DNA of 64,000 nt from Paraburkholderia sp. BL25I1N1 (GCF_003002025.1 NZ_PVZB01000029.1:1-64000), one strand, 5' to 3'; counted from the stretch's first letter, positions 43,458-52,814 are shown. Made by a program: numbers and translations. The notes: generated by a model not told the origin, from the letters alone.

Positions 43458-44030
43458 TCAGGGCGAGCGCGTGAGCGTGTCGATCGTGACGGCCTCGCCG
43501 GCCTCCCAGAACGACGTCCAGGTCGGGAACGTCTGCGGCAGGCGCGGCTGGTATTTATCGCTGTCGTACTTTCCGGGCCAGTTCTGAAAGCGCGGCGTTC
43601 CCGGCCGCTCCAGCCAGTCGGTCGAATACCAATGGCGCTCGTCGCGGCGCTCAAAATACCAGGCGCCGTCACGGCGCACATAGTGATCGAAATAGCAGAT
43701 CGCCATGACTATCCATTTGCCGTTATCCTCGTGCTCCGCGCGACAATACACCTGACCGGATGCGTGGTCCTCGTCGACCAGGTCGATAGCGTGTCCACAT
43801 ATCTGGTGAATGCTACGGTAGAAGGAACGAAGGATATGTCCGGATCCGTAAAACGTTTTCAAGGCTGCCCGGCCGGTGCCCCACCGGCCGCAATTGACGT
43901 CGTCGGTGAAGAGCCCAACGAGGGCGTCGAGGTCGCGAGAATCGACTGCAATCGCGTAGCGAATCGGCAACTGCTGGATCGCTAGTTGCGCTTCGACGCG
44001 CTCAATTCGGGCGAGATGGGTATCCGTCAT
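43458..44030 (-). CDS. NTF2/SnoaL-like protein
   Basis: 190 residues with the cone-shaped NTF2-like fold pattern: an N-terminal helix pair (QLPIRYAIAVDSRDLDALVGLFTDDV in segments), a HICGHAIDLVDEDHASGQVY strand and YFDHYVRRDGAWYFERRDERHWYS. SnoaL-like members are isomerases, dehydratases or the small subunits of oxygenases. No Rieske beta subunit is next to the Rieske alpha gene at 55524, so this could fill that role, but the distance argues against it. Its ATG overlaps the stop of the SDR gene (TGATG). It is the last gene of the long minus-strand array. Confidence 0.75.
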   Translation of the reverse strand: MTDTHLARIERVEAQLAIQQLPIRYAIAVDSRDLDALVGLFTDDVNCGRWGTGRAALKTFYGSGHILRSFYRSIHQICGHAIDLVDEDHASGQVYCRAEHEDNGKWIVMAICYFDHYVRRDGAWYFERRDERHWYSTDWLERPGTPRFQNWPGKYDSDKYQPRLPQTFPTWTSFWEAGEAVTIDTLTRSP

Positions 44031-44866
44031 CACGTTGTCCTCGCCGCGCCTATCGTCTCGCTGGCCGAGGCTCGAGCACGGATCTCGTCCGCATAGTAGG
44101 GCTGATGAGACAGCAAACCGCCGTCCACGTTGATGATTTGCCCTGTGACGAAAGCAGCCTCATCGGACGCCAGATACACCACGGCATGCGCCACATCTTC
44201 GGGCTGCCCGAGCCGCGGCGTGAGATGATGGCTGAGCATCATCTCACCCGCCGGTCCCGCGTAGTGCCCCACCGTCGCCGGCGTCACGATCAGGCCCGGC
44301 GCGATTGCATTGCAGCGAATCCCCTCCTTGCCATGCTGCGTGGCAACGTAACGCGTCAATGCTTCGATGCCTGCCTTGCAGACGCCATAAGCGCTATAAC
44401 CAAGCGCACCTGCCTGGGCCGCGCCTGACGACGTATTGATGATCGAACCGCCTCCGCGAGCGCGCATAAGCGGGATCGCATAGCGCGACGCGAGCATGGT
44501 ACCGCGCAGGTTGATGCGCATGGTGTCATCCCAGACGGAAACCTCGACTGCTTCCACGGCATCATCGACGGTGCTCGAAATCGAAGTTGCCGCCGCGTTG
44601 TTGTGCAACACGTCGACGCCACCCCATGTTTCGTATGTCAGCGCGAACAACGCAGCGATCGAGGCCTCGTCGCCAATATCGACCTGTGCGGCAATCGCCT
44701 GACCGCCGTTCTGCTCAATACGCCGGACTTGCGCCTTGGCTCCGTCGACATTGCGGTCCGCCACGACCACCTGTGCGCCTTCAGCGGCGAGCATCGCGGC
44801 ACAGGCTGCGCCAATCCCCGATGCGGCGCCCGTGACAACGGCAATCTTTCCCTTAAGTCGTGACAT
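44030..44866 (-). CDS. SDR family oxidoreductase
   Basis: 278 residues from the ATG at 44866. Motifs are VVTGAASGIGAACAAMLAAEG, LHNNAAATSI in place of NNAG, the catalytic YGVCK in GYSAYGVCKAGIEAL, and FVTGQIINVDGGL. It would oxidise a hydroxyacyl-CoA or a ring alcohol. It follows the acyl-CoA dehydrogenase gene by 34 bases and is translationally coupled to the NTF2-like gene. Confidence 0.85.
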   Translation of the reverse strand: MSRLKGKIAVVTGAASGIGAACAAMLAAEGAQVVVADRNVDGAKAQVRRIEQNGGQAIAAQVDIGDEASIAALFALTYETWGGVDVLHNNAAATSISSTVDDAVEAVEVSVWDDTMRINLRGTMLASRYAIPLMRARGGGSIINTSSGAAQAGALGYSAYGVCKAGIEALTRYVATQHGKEGIRCNAIAPGLIVTPATVGHYAGPAGEMMLSHHLTPRLGQPEDVAHAVVYLASDEAAFVTGQIINVDGGLLSHQPYYADEIRARASASETIGAARTT

Positions 44867-44900
44867 ATGCCAATTTCCCCATGATTGCAGCCGCTTCGAA

Positions 44901-46025
44901 TCAGTGCGTCGCAGCAAAACGCGCGAGGTGGAAGTCGATGTCTCCGAACATCTTTTCCATCATCGTCATTTTGCGGAAATAGTGGCCCACCTGATATTCC
45001 TCGGTCATGCCCATGCCGCCGTGCAACTGGATCCCTTGCGCGCAGACGAAACGGCTCGCGCGTCCGGCGACCGCCTTCGCGGCCGATAGCATGCGGCTGC
45101 GCTCCGTTGCCGGCCGCCCTAAATAAGCAATGCCGCAATAAAGCATCGAGCGCGTCTCCTGGACGGCAACAAACATTTCGGCCATCCGGTGTTGCAACGC
45201 CTGGAACTTGCCGATCGGCTGACCGAACTGCACCCGTGCTTTGATATATTCGGCCGTGATGTCCATCACGGCTTCCATCACACCAAGGATCTCAGCCACG
45301 CTCGCGAGCGTGGCGAGCCCCACCGCTGTCTCAAGCAATTGTGGCGCAGTTTCAGGAGCGCTCAGCAACGCCGACTCATCCAGTTCGACGTTACGAAACT
45401 CGATGTCCGCGGCGCGAGATCCATCGAGCAGGCGATACGTACGACAACTCACACCCGCTGCGAGGCGATCGACGACAAATATCGCCGGACCTTCGGCCGA
45501 ATCATCGAGCCGCGCGGTTACGAGCAACTGGTCCGCCGATCCGCCTCCAATCACGAGCGTCTTGGCGCCGCTCAGCAAATAGCCGCCTTGCATCCTGCGG
45601 GCGCTGGTATGCGCGTCGCAGCCCAGCTTGAAGCGCGAGCCCGCCTCGCTGTCAGCCAGTGCAAGAAGTAGCCGGCCCTCGATTACGGCAGGCAGGAGAG
45701 CCTGCCGCTGCGCCTCCGAACCACTGCGATCGATAATCGTCGCGCATAGCACCGCCGTTTGCACAATAGGCTCGAGCACCATGCCGCGGCCGAACGCCTC
45801 CATGACAACAGCCGTTTCGACAAATGAGCAGGCAAGACCGCCCACATCTTCGGGGAGCGTCAGACCGAGCCAGCCGAGTTCCGCGTAAGACTGCCAGCGT
45901 GCACGGCTAAAACCTTCTTCGCTCGCGGCAATTTCCCGGCGCGTTTCGAATCCATATTCCTGCTGGATGAATCGCTCCACGCCGTCCTTCAGCATCAATT
46001 GTTCGTCGGAAAGATTGAAGTCCAT
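44901..46025 (-). CDS. Acyl-CoA dehydrogenase family protein (smaller subunit-like)
   Basis: 374 residues from the ATG at 46025. It has the N-terminal helix MDFNLSDEQLMLKDGVERFI, the middle beta domain (LALADSEAGSRFK), and C-terminal helices with QGIQLHGGMGMTEEYQVGHYFRKMTMMEKMFGD. Its start is two bases after the stop of the other acyl-CoA dehydrogenase gene. Tandem pairs of unlike length are typical of the heterotetrameric acyl-CoA dehydrogenases of steroid and side-chain catabolism. Electrons would go to the EtfBA encoded in the same array. Confidence 0.86.
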   Translation of the reverse strand: MDFNLSDEQLMLKDGVERFIQQEYGFETRREIAASEEGFSRARWQSYAELGWLGLTLPEDVGGLACSFVETAVVMEAFGRGMVLEPIVQTAVLCATIIDRSGSEAQRQALLPAVIEGRLLLALADSEAGSRFKLGCDAHTSARRMQGGYLLSGAKTLVIGGGSADQLLVTARLDDSAEGPAIFVVDRLAAGVSCRTYRLLDGSRAADIEFRNVELDESALLSAPETAPQLLETAVGLATLASVAEILGVMEAVMDITAEYIKARVQFGQPIGKFQALQHRMAEMFVAVQETRSMLYCGIAYLGRPATERSRMLSAAKAVAGRASRFVCAQGIQLHGGMGMTEEYQVGHYFRKMTMMEKMFGDIDFHLARFAATH

Positions 46026-46027
46026 GG

Positions 46028-47233
46028 TCAAAGTCCAAAGGCGAGCCGGGCAATAATATTTTTCTGCACTTCCCGCGCGCCGCCGTAAATGGTCGAAGCG
46101 CGGCCGATGAGATAACCTGTCGTCCGGCCGGCTACATAGCCGGGCCATGCCTCGTCCGCTAACGGATTCTCGGCGCTCCAATCGCCGTGTTCCTGGAAGC
46201 GCATGCTGCGAGGACCGAGTGCGTCGATCTGCAACTCCGTGACGCGCTGCTGCATCTCTGAGCCGCTGATCTTTAGCGCCGAAACCACCGCATCGAGATT
46301 GCGCGTGGTCTTTTCCTCTGCGAGTATTCTCAGCACCGACCATTCGAGCGCCAGCAAATCCACTTCAACCGCCGCCACCTTGCGGGCGAATTCCGGGGTG
46401 TCGATCAGACGAACCCCGTCAATCGTTTCCTGCTCGGCGATGCTCCTCGCACGCTGCAACTCACGCTTGTTGAAATAAAGAAATGCGCTCGTCGTGCGCT
46501 CCTTTTCCAGCAGATATTTCGCGTAGGTCCAGCCCATCCCGGCCTCTCCGACCAGATGCGCGCTCGGCACGCGGACGTTCTCGAGAAAGACTTCGTTGAG
46601 ACCTGTTCCACCTTCGATTGAAACGATCGGGCGCACGGTGATGCCTGGCGTGTCCATCTTCACGAGCAGAAACGAGATGCCGCGCTGCGGTTTAACCGTC
46701 GTATCCGTCTTGACGAGAAAGAATCCCCAATCAGCGATCGTGGCGTCGCTGGTCCATATCTTCTGACCGTTGATCACATATTCGTCGCCGTCGAGCACGG
46801 CAGTAGTTCTGAGCCCCGCCAGGTCCGAGCCCGCATTCGGCTCAGAAAAGCCCTGACACCAGAACTCATCCCCAGAGAGAATGGCGGGCAGAAAGCGCTG
46901 CTTCTGCCAGTCCGAGCCGAACGCGATGATGACGGGCGCAACCATGTGCGTTCCCTGCCAGCCGTAGTCCATCGCATCGGCGTTGTACAGCTCTTCCATG
47001 AAAATGTGCTTGCGAAAGCCGGACCACCCCGTTCCACCGTACTCCACCGGCCAATGCGGCGCACCCCACCCGCGCTGATGAAGAATGCCTTGCCACGTGC
47101 GGATGTCCTCTCTAGCCGGGGGATGAGCGCCAATCGTCCAGCGATGGGAGATCCCAGCCGGCAACTGCTCCGTGAAGAACTGTCTCACTTCTTGACGAAA
47201 CGCTTCGTCGTCTGGGCTGTACTCGAAATGCAT
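46028..47233 (-). CDS. Acyl-CoA dehydrogenase family protein (larger subunit-like)
   Basis: 401 residues from the ATG at 47233 with AGCAGGAGGAGCCAGAC upstream. FAD and substrate segments are FWCQGFSEPNAGSDLAGLRT, YVINGQKIWTSDATIADWGF, SIEGGTGLNEVFLENVRVP and the C-terminal IYGGAREVQKNIIARLAFG. It dehydrogenates an acyl-CoA at the alpha-beta position. With its two-base spacing to the next gene it probably forms a complex with that product. Confidence 0.88.
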   Translation of the reverse strand: MHFEYSPDDEAFRQEVRQFFTEQLPAGISHRWTIGAHPPAREDIRTWQGILHQRGWGAPHWPVEYGGTGWSGFRKHIFMEELYNADAMDYGWQGTHMVAPVIIAFGSDWQKQRFLPAILSGDEFWCQGFSEPNAGSDLAGLRTTAVLDGDEYVINGQKIWTSDATIADWGFFLVKTDTTVKPQRGISFLLVKMDTPGITVRPIVSIEGGTGLNEVFLENVRVPSAHLVGEAGMGWTYAKYLLEKERTTSAFLYFNKRELQRARSIAEQETIDGVRLIDTPEFARKVAAVEVDLLALEWSVLRILAEEKTTRNLDAVVSALKISGSEMQQRVTELQIDALGPRSMRFQEHGDWSAENPLADEAWPGYVAGRTTGYLIGRASTIYGGAREVQKNIIARLAFGL

Positions 47234-47325
47234 GTCTGGCTCCTCCTGCTATTTCCCCGCTAGCGAACGCCCGATATGGCTCGCTGCCTTGCTTGTCCGA
47301 CTGCTTGCATCGGACAGGTGATCGA

Positions 47326-48105
47326 CTAGCGCCCCTTGAAAGCTGGCGTGCGTTTTTCGCGCGCGGCCAATCGTCCCTCGGCCGCATCCTCGGAATTCAC
47401 AGCCAGAGCAACAGCGTTCAGCTCCTGAACGAGAAACTCTTCCATCGTGCCGGCGCTCGAACGGAACAGCTGCTTCGTCAGTCCGATCGAGAAGGTCGGC
47501 ATTGCTGCCAGTTCGGCAGCGAGATCCTCGGCGACTTGCATGAGCTTCTCATCTTCGACGACGCGATTCGCCAAACCGCACTCAAATGCCTCCTTGCCGG
47601 TCAACTTGCGGTTGAGGTACATGATCTCTTTTGCGCGGAATTCGCCGCAGTGACGCGCGAGAAGATGCACCATGCCGCCTTCGGGCAGCGTCGCTCGCAT
47701 AAGAAATGCTGGGATGAACTGGGCTGTGTCCGACACAAGCAGCAAGTCGGCACAAAGCGCGTAGCTCCATGCGATGCCAACCGCCACGCCTCGTACCGCC
47801 GCGATCACCGGCTTGTTGAGGTTATAGAGCCGCAATGCGATCTGCTGGTAGACGGCCGTCGACTGCCGCGCGTGCGACACGCTCATCTGCGGCGGCGCTG
47901 CGCCGCTGCCCTTGATATCGGCGCCCGCGCAAAATGCACGCCCTGCGCCCGTCAGGATCACCGCACGGATTGCCGGGTCCCGCTCGATACGATCGAGGTG
48001 TTTGATCAGCATGGTCAGCATGTCCGGCGTCAACGCGTTGAGCTTCTCGGGCCGGTTCAGCGATAGGGTCGCAATCGCACCCTGTAGTGAAAGTTCGACA
48101 TCCAT
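47326..48105 (-). CDS. Enoyl-CoA hydratase/isomerase (crotonase) family protein
   Basis: 259 residues. Oxyanion-hole segments are GRAFCAGADIKGSG and VRGVAVGIAWSYALCADLLLV. The catalytic region PAFLMRATLPEGGMVHLLARHCG lacks the usual PE-I-x-x-G. The glutamate in PEGG may play that part, as in isomerase-type members such as PaaG. It stands between a second crotonase gene and the acyl-CoA dehydrogenase pair on the minus strand. Confidence 0.83.
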   Translation of the reverse strand: MDVELSLQGAIATLSLNRPEKLNALTPDMLTMLIKHLDRIERDPAIRAVILTGAGRAFCAGADIKGSGAAPPQMSVSHARQSTAVYQQIALRLYNLNKPVIAAVRGVAVGIAWSYALCADLLLVSDTAQFIPAFLMRATLPEGGMVHLLARHCGEFRAKEIMYLNRKLTGKEAFECGLANRVVEDEKLMQVAEDLAAELAAMPTFSIGLTKQLFRSSAGTMEEFLVQELNAVALAVNSEDAAEGRLAAREKRTPAFKGR

Positions 48106-48170
48106 GGTTTAACGGTCTTCAGTGGGTGAGTCGGACGGCTCCGAAGCTCCCCGCGTCACGCGCGGGAGCG

Positions 48171-49064
48171 TCATTCACCGCGTGCACGCAGTTTGATCAT
48201 GCCGTTGCCGAACGGCTCATCGCGACGCTTAAGCGCATCCTTCAGACCAACGGCTTCCATGTCCGCCTTGAACTGCGCTCGGCGCGGTCCCTGACCCTGA
48301 TGCGCGCGCGCATCGTTCTCGACAGCGAGGCGCTGCAGCGTGCGCGCACCCGCGAGTTCAAGACCGAGGTTCACAATCCGCTTGTTGGCGGAAAGCAGGT
48401 CGGCGTCGACAAAAGACAGCCGCCGCGCCAGTTCCGATACTTCAGCGTCGAGCTCTTCGATGGGCACAGCATCCATCACCAGACCGATTTTCGCGGCATC
48501 GCGGCCCGTCAGCGAGTCGCCCGACAGCAAAAGGCGCTTCGCCCACTGCGGCCCAACGTGATAGAACCACATGTGCGCCGGTGGCGAGCCGTTCGCGCGC
48601 GTCGCCGGAAAACCGATCCGCGCGTTGTCCGCCGCCAGCACCATATCGCAGGCCAACGCGAGGTCCGTGCCACCCGCGAGGCAGTTGCCGTGGACCTGAG
48701 CAATGATCGGCTTGTGAATTTCGGCCATCAGGTTGACGGTTTCCGACTGCCGCTCCATCGACCAGCAATCGTCATCGAAGCTGCGTACCGTGCCGCGGTA
48801 TTCGCCCGGATCGATCTGTTCAGCCGCACGGTCCGAATACGTCGTGACGAGGTCGTAGCCGGCGCAGAAATCTTTACCAGCTCCACTCAGTACAATCACA
48901 TTGACCGACTTCAGATCGTCGGCTTCGAGCAGCGCCTCTTTCAGTTCACGCAGAAGAACACCGTTAATCGCATTCCGCTTGTCCGGGCGATTCAGCGTGA
49001 TTCGAGCAACTCGTTCAGCAACATCGAACTGAACGCATTCTGTGCTTTTGAGCCATTTGCCCAT
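48171..49064 (-). CDS. Enoyl-CoA hydratase/isomerase (crotonase) family protein
   Basis: 297 residues. Oxyanion-hole segments are GKDFCAGYDLVTTYS and VHGNCLAGGTDLALACDMVLA. The catalytic stretch GFPATRANGSPPAHMWFYHVG has no glutamate at the normal hydratase positions, so the reaction may not be a simple hydration. The C-terminus is longer than in standard hydratases. It follows the acyl-CoA synthetase gene by 41 bases. Confidence 0.82.
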   Translation of the reverse strand: MGKWLKSTECVQFDVAERVARITLNRPDKRNAINGVLLRELKEALLEADDLKSVNVIVLSGAGKDFCAGYDLVTTYSDRAAEQIDPGEYRGTVRSFDDDCWSMERQSETVNLMAEIHKPIIAQVHGNCLAGGTDLALACDMVLAADNARIGFPATRANGSPPAHMWFYHVGPQWAKRLLLSGDSLTGRDAAKIGLVMDAVPIEELDAEVSELARRLSFVDADLLSANKRIVNLGLELAGARTLQRLAVENDARAHQGQGPRRAQFKADMEAVGLKDALKRRDEPFGNGMIKLRARGE

Positions 49065-49105
49065 GATTCACTCTCATTCGAAGAAGGTACTTGCGCGCCA
49101 ACAGT

Positions 49106-50638
49106 TCAGCGGCTGAAACGCTGGCGCAACACGACCTTGCTGATTTTTCCGGTAGGCAGACGCGGGAGTTCGTCGACGAACTCGATCGACTTCGGACATT
49201 TGTAGCTTGCGATCAGCTCGCGGCAAAACGCGATCAGTTCGGCCTCCTGCCTCGCTTCGCCCGCGCGCAACACGACAATCGCCTTCACGCATTCGCCCCA
49301 TTTCTCGTGCGGCACACCGATCGCAGCTGCGTCGATCACCGCGGGATGCTGAAGCAACGCGTCTTCGACTTCGCGGCTGTAAATGTTTTCACCGCCCGAA
49401 ATGATCATGTCCTTCTTACGGTCGACCAGAAACACGTAGCCACAACTGTCCTGATAGCCCATGTCACCACTGCGATACCAGCCATCCCGCAGCGCTTCGA
49501 CCGTTGCAACGCTGTTGTTCCAGTAACCGGTCAACTGGGTGGCCGAGCGCAGCCACACTTCGCCGGTCTGTCCCTGCGGAAGGTCCACCCCGTTATCGTC
49601 GACAATGCGCAATTCAATGCCCGGACATGGATGACCCACCGACGCCAAACGCCGAATTTCATCAGACGTGCCATGCGGCCGAACTTCGTGCGCCGGCAGC
49701 CAACAGGCATTACTCTCAGTCATGCCGTACTGGACCGCGAACACGGGACCCAGCACTTCGATACCCCGTTGGAGCAGTGGTACAGGAACCGGCGCGGCCG
49801 CCGTGGTAATGTTCTCGATACTCGACAGATCGTACGACGCCAGTTCGGGCACATCGAGCAAGGCCTGAAGCATGGCCGAGACGAGAAACGTGAACGTGAT
49901 GCGCTCTGCCTGAATCGTCTCGAGCATCGCCTTCGGCTCGAAACCGCGGTGCAACACGGTCGTGCCGCCCATCCACGCGACCGCGTTCACATAACCGATA
50001 CCGCCCACGTGAAATGCCGGCGTGGTCTGCAACACGCGTGAGTGTCCGGAGAATTCCGTCACGAGCGCACAACTCTCCGCGGTCGCGCACATCGCACGGT
50101 GGGTGCGAACCACTCCCTTTGGACGACCCGTCGTGCCGCTGGTGTAGATTAGATAAGCGTAGTCGTCGGGCTGTGACCGGATCGGCGGTCCATCCTGCGA
50201 GCCGGCTTCCATGACGGACTCGAAAGATATCGCCCACGACGGTGCGTCGCCGATACAAATATATTGTTCGATGTCCGGCATTTGCGAGCGCAGACTGTCC
50301 ACCAGCTCCGAATATTGCGCCTCGAAGACAAGGGCTTTCGGCGCCGCATCCTTCAGGATGTGCGAAATTTCCGTGGGCGCAAGCCGGAAGTTGATCGTGG
50401 CGAGCAGAAAGCCGGCCCATTCGCATGCCCGGTAAGTCTCGTAGTATTCCGCGCAATTCATCGCCAGCACCGCGACCCGGTCCTGACGCCGAAGCCCCCG
50501 CTGGTAAAGCGCAGCCGAGAATCGGCGGGCTCGCTCTGCCATCTCGCCATGAGTCACGCGCCGGCTACCGAAAACCAGCGCTTCCCTGTCCGCGTAGAAA
50601 CGGGCATTGCGCTCGATCATCTCCCCAATCGTTTTCAT
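49106..50638 (-). CDS. Acyl-CoA synthetase (AMP-forming)
   Basis: 510 residues with the adenylation motif YLIYTSGTTGRPKGVVRTH, the A5 motif VQYGMTESN, A7/A8 segments (YRSGDMGYQDSCGYVFLVDRKKDMIISGGENIYSREVE in segments) and the A10 lysine in LPTGKISKVVLRQ. It makes an acyl-CoA from a carboxylic acid, ATP and CoA. Placed between the E2 and crotonase genes, it may activate the ring-opened acid that enters the acyl-CoA dehydrogenase steps. Confidence 0.9.
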   Translation of the reverse strand: MKTIGEMIERNARFYADREALVFGSRRVTHGEMAERARRFSAALYQRGLRRQDRVAVLAMNCAEYYETYRACEWAGFLLATINFRLAPTEISHILKDAAPKALVFEAQYSELVDSLRSQMPDIEQYICIGDAPSWAISFESVMEAGSQDGPPIRSQPDDYAYLIYTSGTTGRPKGVVRTHRAMCATAESCALVTEFSGHSRVLQTTPAFHVGGIGYVNAVAWMGGTTVLHRGFEPKAMLETIQAERITFTFLVSAMLQALLDVPELASYDLSSIENITTAAAPVPVPLLQRGIEVLGPVFAVQYGMTESNACWLPAHEVRPHGTSDEIRRLASVGHPCPGIELRIVDDNGVDLPQGQTGEVWLRSATQLTGYWNNSVATVEALRDGWYRSGDMGYQDSCGYVFLVDRKKDMIISGGENIYSREVEDALLQHPAVIDAAAIGVPHEKWGECVKAIVVLRAGEARQEAELIAFCRELIASYKCPKSIEFVDELPRLPTGKISKVVLRQRFSR

Positions 50639-50673
50639 CTCGATCCTGTCTTCGTATGTTGAACGCTCGAATG

Positions 50674-51489
50674 TCAGGCCGCAAGCGCGTGCGGATCTGC
50701 AAGCATCGCAGCTATGAACGCCGTGAAGCGAGCTGCGTCCGCGCCGTTGATCACGCGATGATCGTAGCTCAGTGAAAGCGGCAACATCTTCCGCCAGTCG
50801 ACACCGCCGTCGTCGGAGGGCTGGGGCGTCAGCCGGGTTTTCGTCACCCCGAGAATGGCAACTTCAGGCGCGTTGATGATCGGCGTGAAGCCGGTGCCGC
50901 CAAACCCTCCCAGTGAGCTGATCGAGAAACAGCCGCCCGACATTTCCGCCATCGAAAGGCCTTTCTCACGCGCCTTGAGCGACACCGCCGTTAGCTCAGC
51001 CGCCAGTTCCAGAACGCTCTTTTTTTCACAGTCGCGCAAGACCGGCACCAGAAGACCAAAACGCGTGTCCACCGCGACCCCAATGTGAAAATACTTTTTC
51101 AGCACAAGGTTTTTGCCGTCACCGTCCAGCGAAGCGTTGAATTGCGGGAACTCCTGCAACGCACGGATCGCTGCCTTGATGAGAAACACCAGCGGTGTCA
51201 GCTTTATTGCGGGTCCACCATCGTTATACGCCTTGCGGAAGATCTCAAGCGTCGTAATATCGGCGTCGTCCTGATGTGTGACGTGCGGAATCGTCAGCCA
51301 GTTGCGCGACAGGAACGCGCCCGTCAGCTTCTGTATCCGTGAGACTGGCTTGACCTCGACTTCGCCAAACTCGGTGAAGTCGACCTGCGGCCACGGGGGG
51401 AGATTCGCGCCGATACCGGTCGGCGCCGAACCATTGACAACTGCGGGCGCAGCCACGGGTGGTGCGGCGGAAACGGATTCGACGCTCAT
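50674..51489 (-). CDS. 2-oxoacid dehydrogenase E2, catalytic domain only
   Basis: 271 residues from the ATG at 51489 with GCGAGGCATCCGAC upstream; a TTG at 51516 is also in frame. After an Ala/Pro-rich head (about 1-35) it has only the acyltransferase core (PVSRIQKLTGAFLSRNWLTI to the end) with the active-site motif SYDHRVINGADAARF (His244). The lipoyl domain and the peripheral subunit-binding domain of normal E2 proteins are missing. The lipoyl domain is encoded separately 51 bases upstream. It would pass the acyl group from the lipoyl protein to CoA. Confidence 0.87.
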   Translation of the reverse strand: MSVESVSAAPPVAAPAVVNGSAPTGIGANLPPWPQVDFTEFGEVEVKPVSRIQKLTGAFLSRNWLTIPHVTHQDDADITTLEIFRKAYNDGGPAIKLTPLVFLIKAAIRALQEFPQFNASLDGDGKNLVLKKYFHIGVAVDTRFGLLVPVLRDCEKKSVLELAAELTAVSLKAREKGLSMAEMSGGCFSISSLGGFGGTGFTPIINAPEVAILGVTKTRLTPQPSDDGGVDWRKMLPLSLSYDHRVINGADAARFTAFIAAMLADPHALAA

Positions 51490-51540
51490 GTCGGATGCCT
51501 CGCTAGACTGGTTCAATCAACATAAAAGACAACCGACGAA

Positions 51541-51771
51541 TCAGACGATCTCCGCCAGTACCGTACCGACCGGATACACCTCGCCGATCTGCGCAACGAT
51601 CCGGAGCGTCCCCGAGGCCGGCGACTCCACTTCCTGCACTGACTTGTCGCTTTCCAGCGCATAGAGCGCCTGCCCCTCAGTGACGCTCGCGCCGTCTTCC
51701 AACAGCCATTCAGTCAGCGTGCCTTCGTTCATCGAAAAGCCCAGTTTCGGAAGCAAAACCTGTGTGGACAT
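51541..51771 (-). CDS. Stand-alone lipoyl (biotinyl-lipoyl) domain protein
   Basis: 76 residues, a single lipoyl domain. The lysine to be lipoylated is Lys43 in ALESDKSVQEVESPASGTL, in the correct beta-turn context. AAAGAGAGCACTT precedes the ATG at 51771. It is the mobile arm of the 2-oxoacid dehydrogenase, encoded apart from the E2 core, between E1 beta and E2. ESDK also occurs in E2 lipoyl domains, and its mid-operon position supports lipoylation rather than biotinylation. Confidence 0.88.
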   Translation of the reverse strand: MSTQVLLPKLGFSMNEGTLTEWLLEDGASVTEGQALYALESDKSVQEVESPASGTLRIVAQIGEVYPVGTVLAEIV

Positions 51772-51782
51772 AAGTGCTCTCT

Positions 51783-52814
51783 TTAAGATTGGGAAAACCG
51801 GGATGGAGACTTCGAACCGGTGTCATCGAGTGTCGCGCGGATTGCTGCTTCGATCTCCGCGGCCCCCGGCACGAAGGCATCTTCCAACGGCTTGGAAAAT
51901 GGGACCGGGCAAAACTGCGAGCCGACCCGCTGCACAGGCGCCTTCAGTTCACGAAACAGCGATTCATAGATACGCGACGCGATTTCCGCGCCCACTCCAA
52001 ATGGCTTGACCGCCTCGTGCACAACTACGGCGCGGCCAGTTTTAGCTACCGAGGTCAGGATAGTTTCCATGTCGAGGGGCGAAATCGTCCGCAAATCGAT
52101 CACCTCACACGAAATACCTGCTGCACCAAGCTGTTCGGCCACAGCCATCACGTCGTGCACCCTGCGGCTATAGGTGATGACGGTCACATCCGTGCCACTG
52201 CGGACCACATTGGCTTTGCCGAGCGGAATTCGCACGCCGCGCTCGGGCGCCTTGCCCGGATTCCAATAGGTCGGCATGTTCTCGATGAAGAGACACGGAT
52301 CGTCGTCTTCGATGCACGAAAGCATCAGGCCGTAAGCGTCGGCGGGTGTGGACGGCGCCACTACCTTGATGCCCGCAACGTGCGCGAACCACGCTTCCAG
52401 ATAGTCGGCGTGCTGGCCGCCCGTGCCGAACCCTGCACCCGTCATCGTGCGGATCACGAGCGGCACATGTGTCTGGCCGCCCGACATGAAGCGCAACTTG
52501 GCAGCGTGATTGACGATCATGTCCATCGCCACCGTCGTAAAGTTCATCAGCATGATTTCGGCGACCGGACGCATTCCGACGATCGACGCACCAATCGCCG
52601 CGCCGATGATGGCCTGCTCCGAAATGGGCGTCGATCGGACGCGCGAAGTGCCGTACTTCGTCGACAGACCTTTGGTCACGCCGACAATACCGCCTTCCTG
52701 CCCGTCGGCCACGTCTTCGCCGAGCACGATCACATTGGCGTCAGCGGCCATCGCGTCGTCAAGCGCAAGATTGACGGCCTGGATCGTATTGATGTCAGTC
52801 TGCGCCTGGTTCAT
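51783..52814 (-). CDS. 2-oxoacid dehydrogenase E1 component, beta subunit
   Basis: 343 residues of the pyruvate/acetoin dehydrogenase E1 beta family: MNQAQTDINTIQAVNLALDD, VIVLGEDVADGQEGGIVGVT, RSTPISEQAIIGAAIGASIV, and the transketolase C-terminal segment VIDLRTISPLDMETILTSV. The start overlaps the alpha-subunit stop by four bases. With the alpha subunit it decarboxylates a 2-oxo acid using thiamine diphosphate and acylates the lipoyl protein. Confidence 0.9.
   Translation of the reverse strand: MNQAQTDINTIQAVNLALDDAMAADANVIVLGEDVADGQEGGIVGVTKGLSTKYGTSRVRSTPISEQAIIGAAIGASIVGMRPVAEIMLMNFTTVAMDMIVNHAAKLRFMSGGQTHVPLVIRTMTGAGFGTGGQHADYLEAWFAHVAGIKVVAPSTPADAYGLMLSCIEDDDPCLFIENMPTYWNPGKAPERGVRIPLGKANVVRSGTDVTVITYSRRVHDVMAVAEQLGAAGISCEVIDLRTISPLDMETILTSVAKTGRAVVVHEAVKPFGVGAEIASRIYESLFRELKAPVQRVGSQFCPVPFSKPLEDAFVPGAAEIEAAIRATLDDTGSKSPSRFSQS

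Noticed and set aside
48087..50041. Two long plus-strand open frames
   Set aside because: They lie antisense to the crotonase and acyl-CoA synthetase genes and show no recognisable domain.
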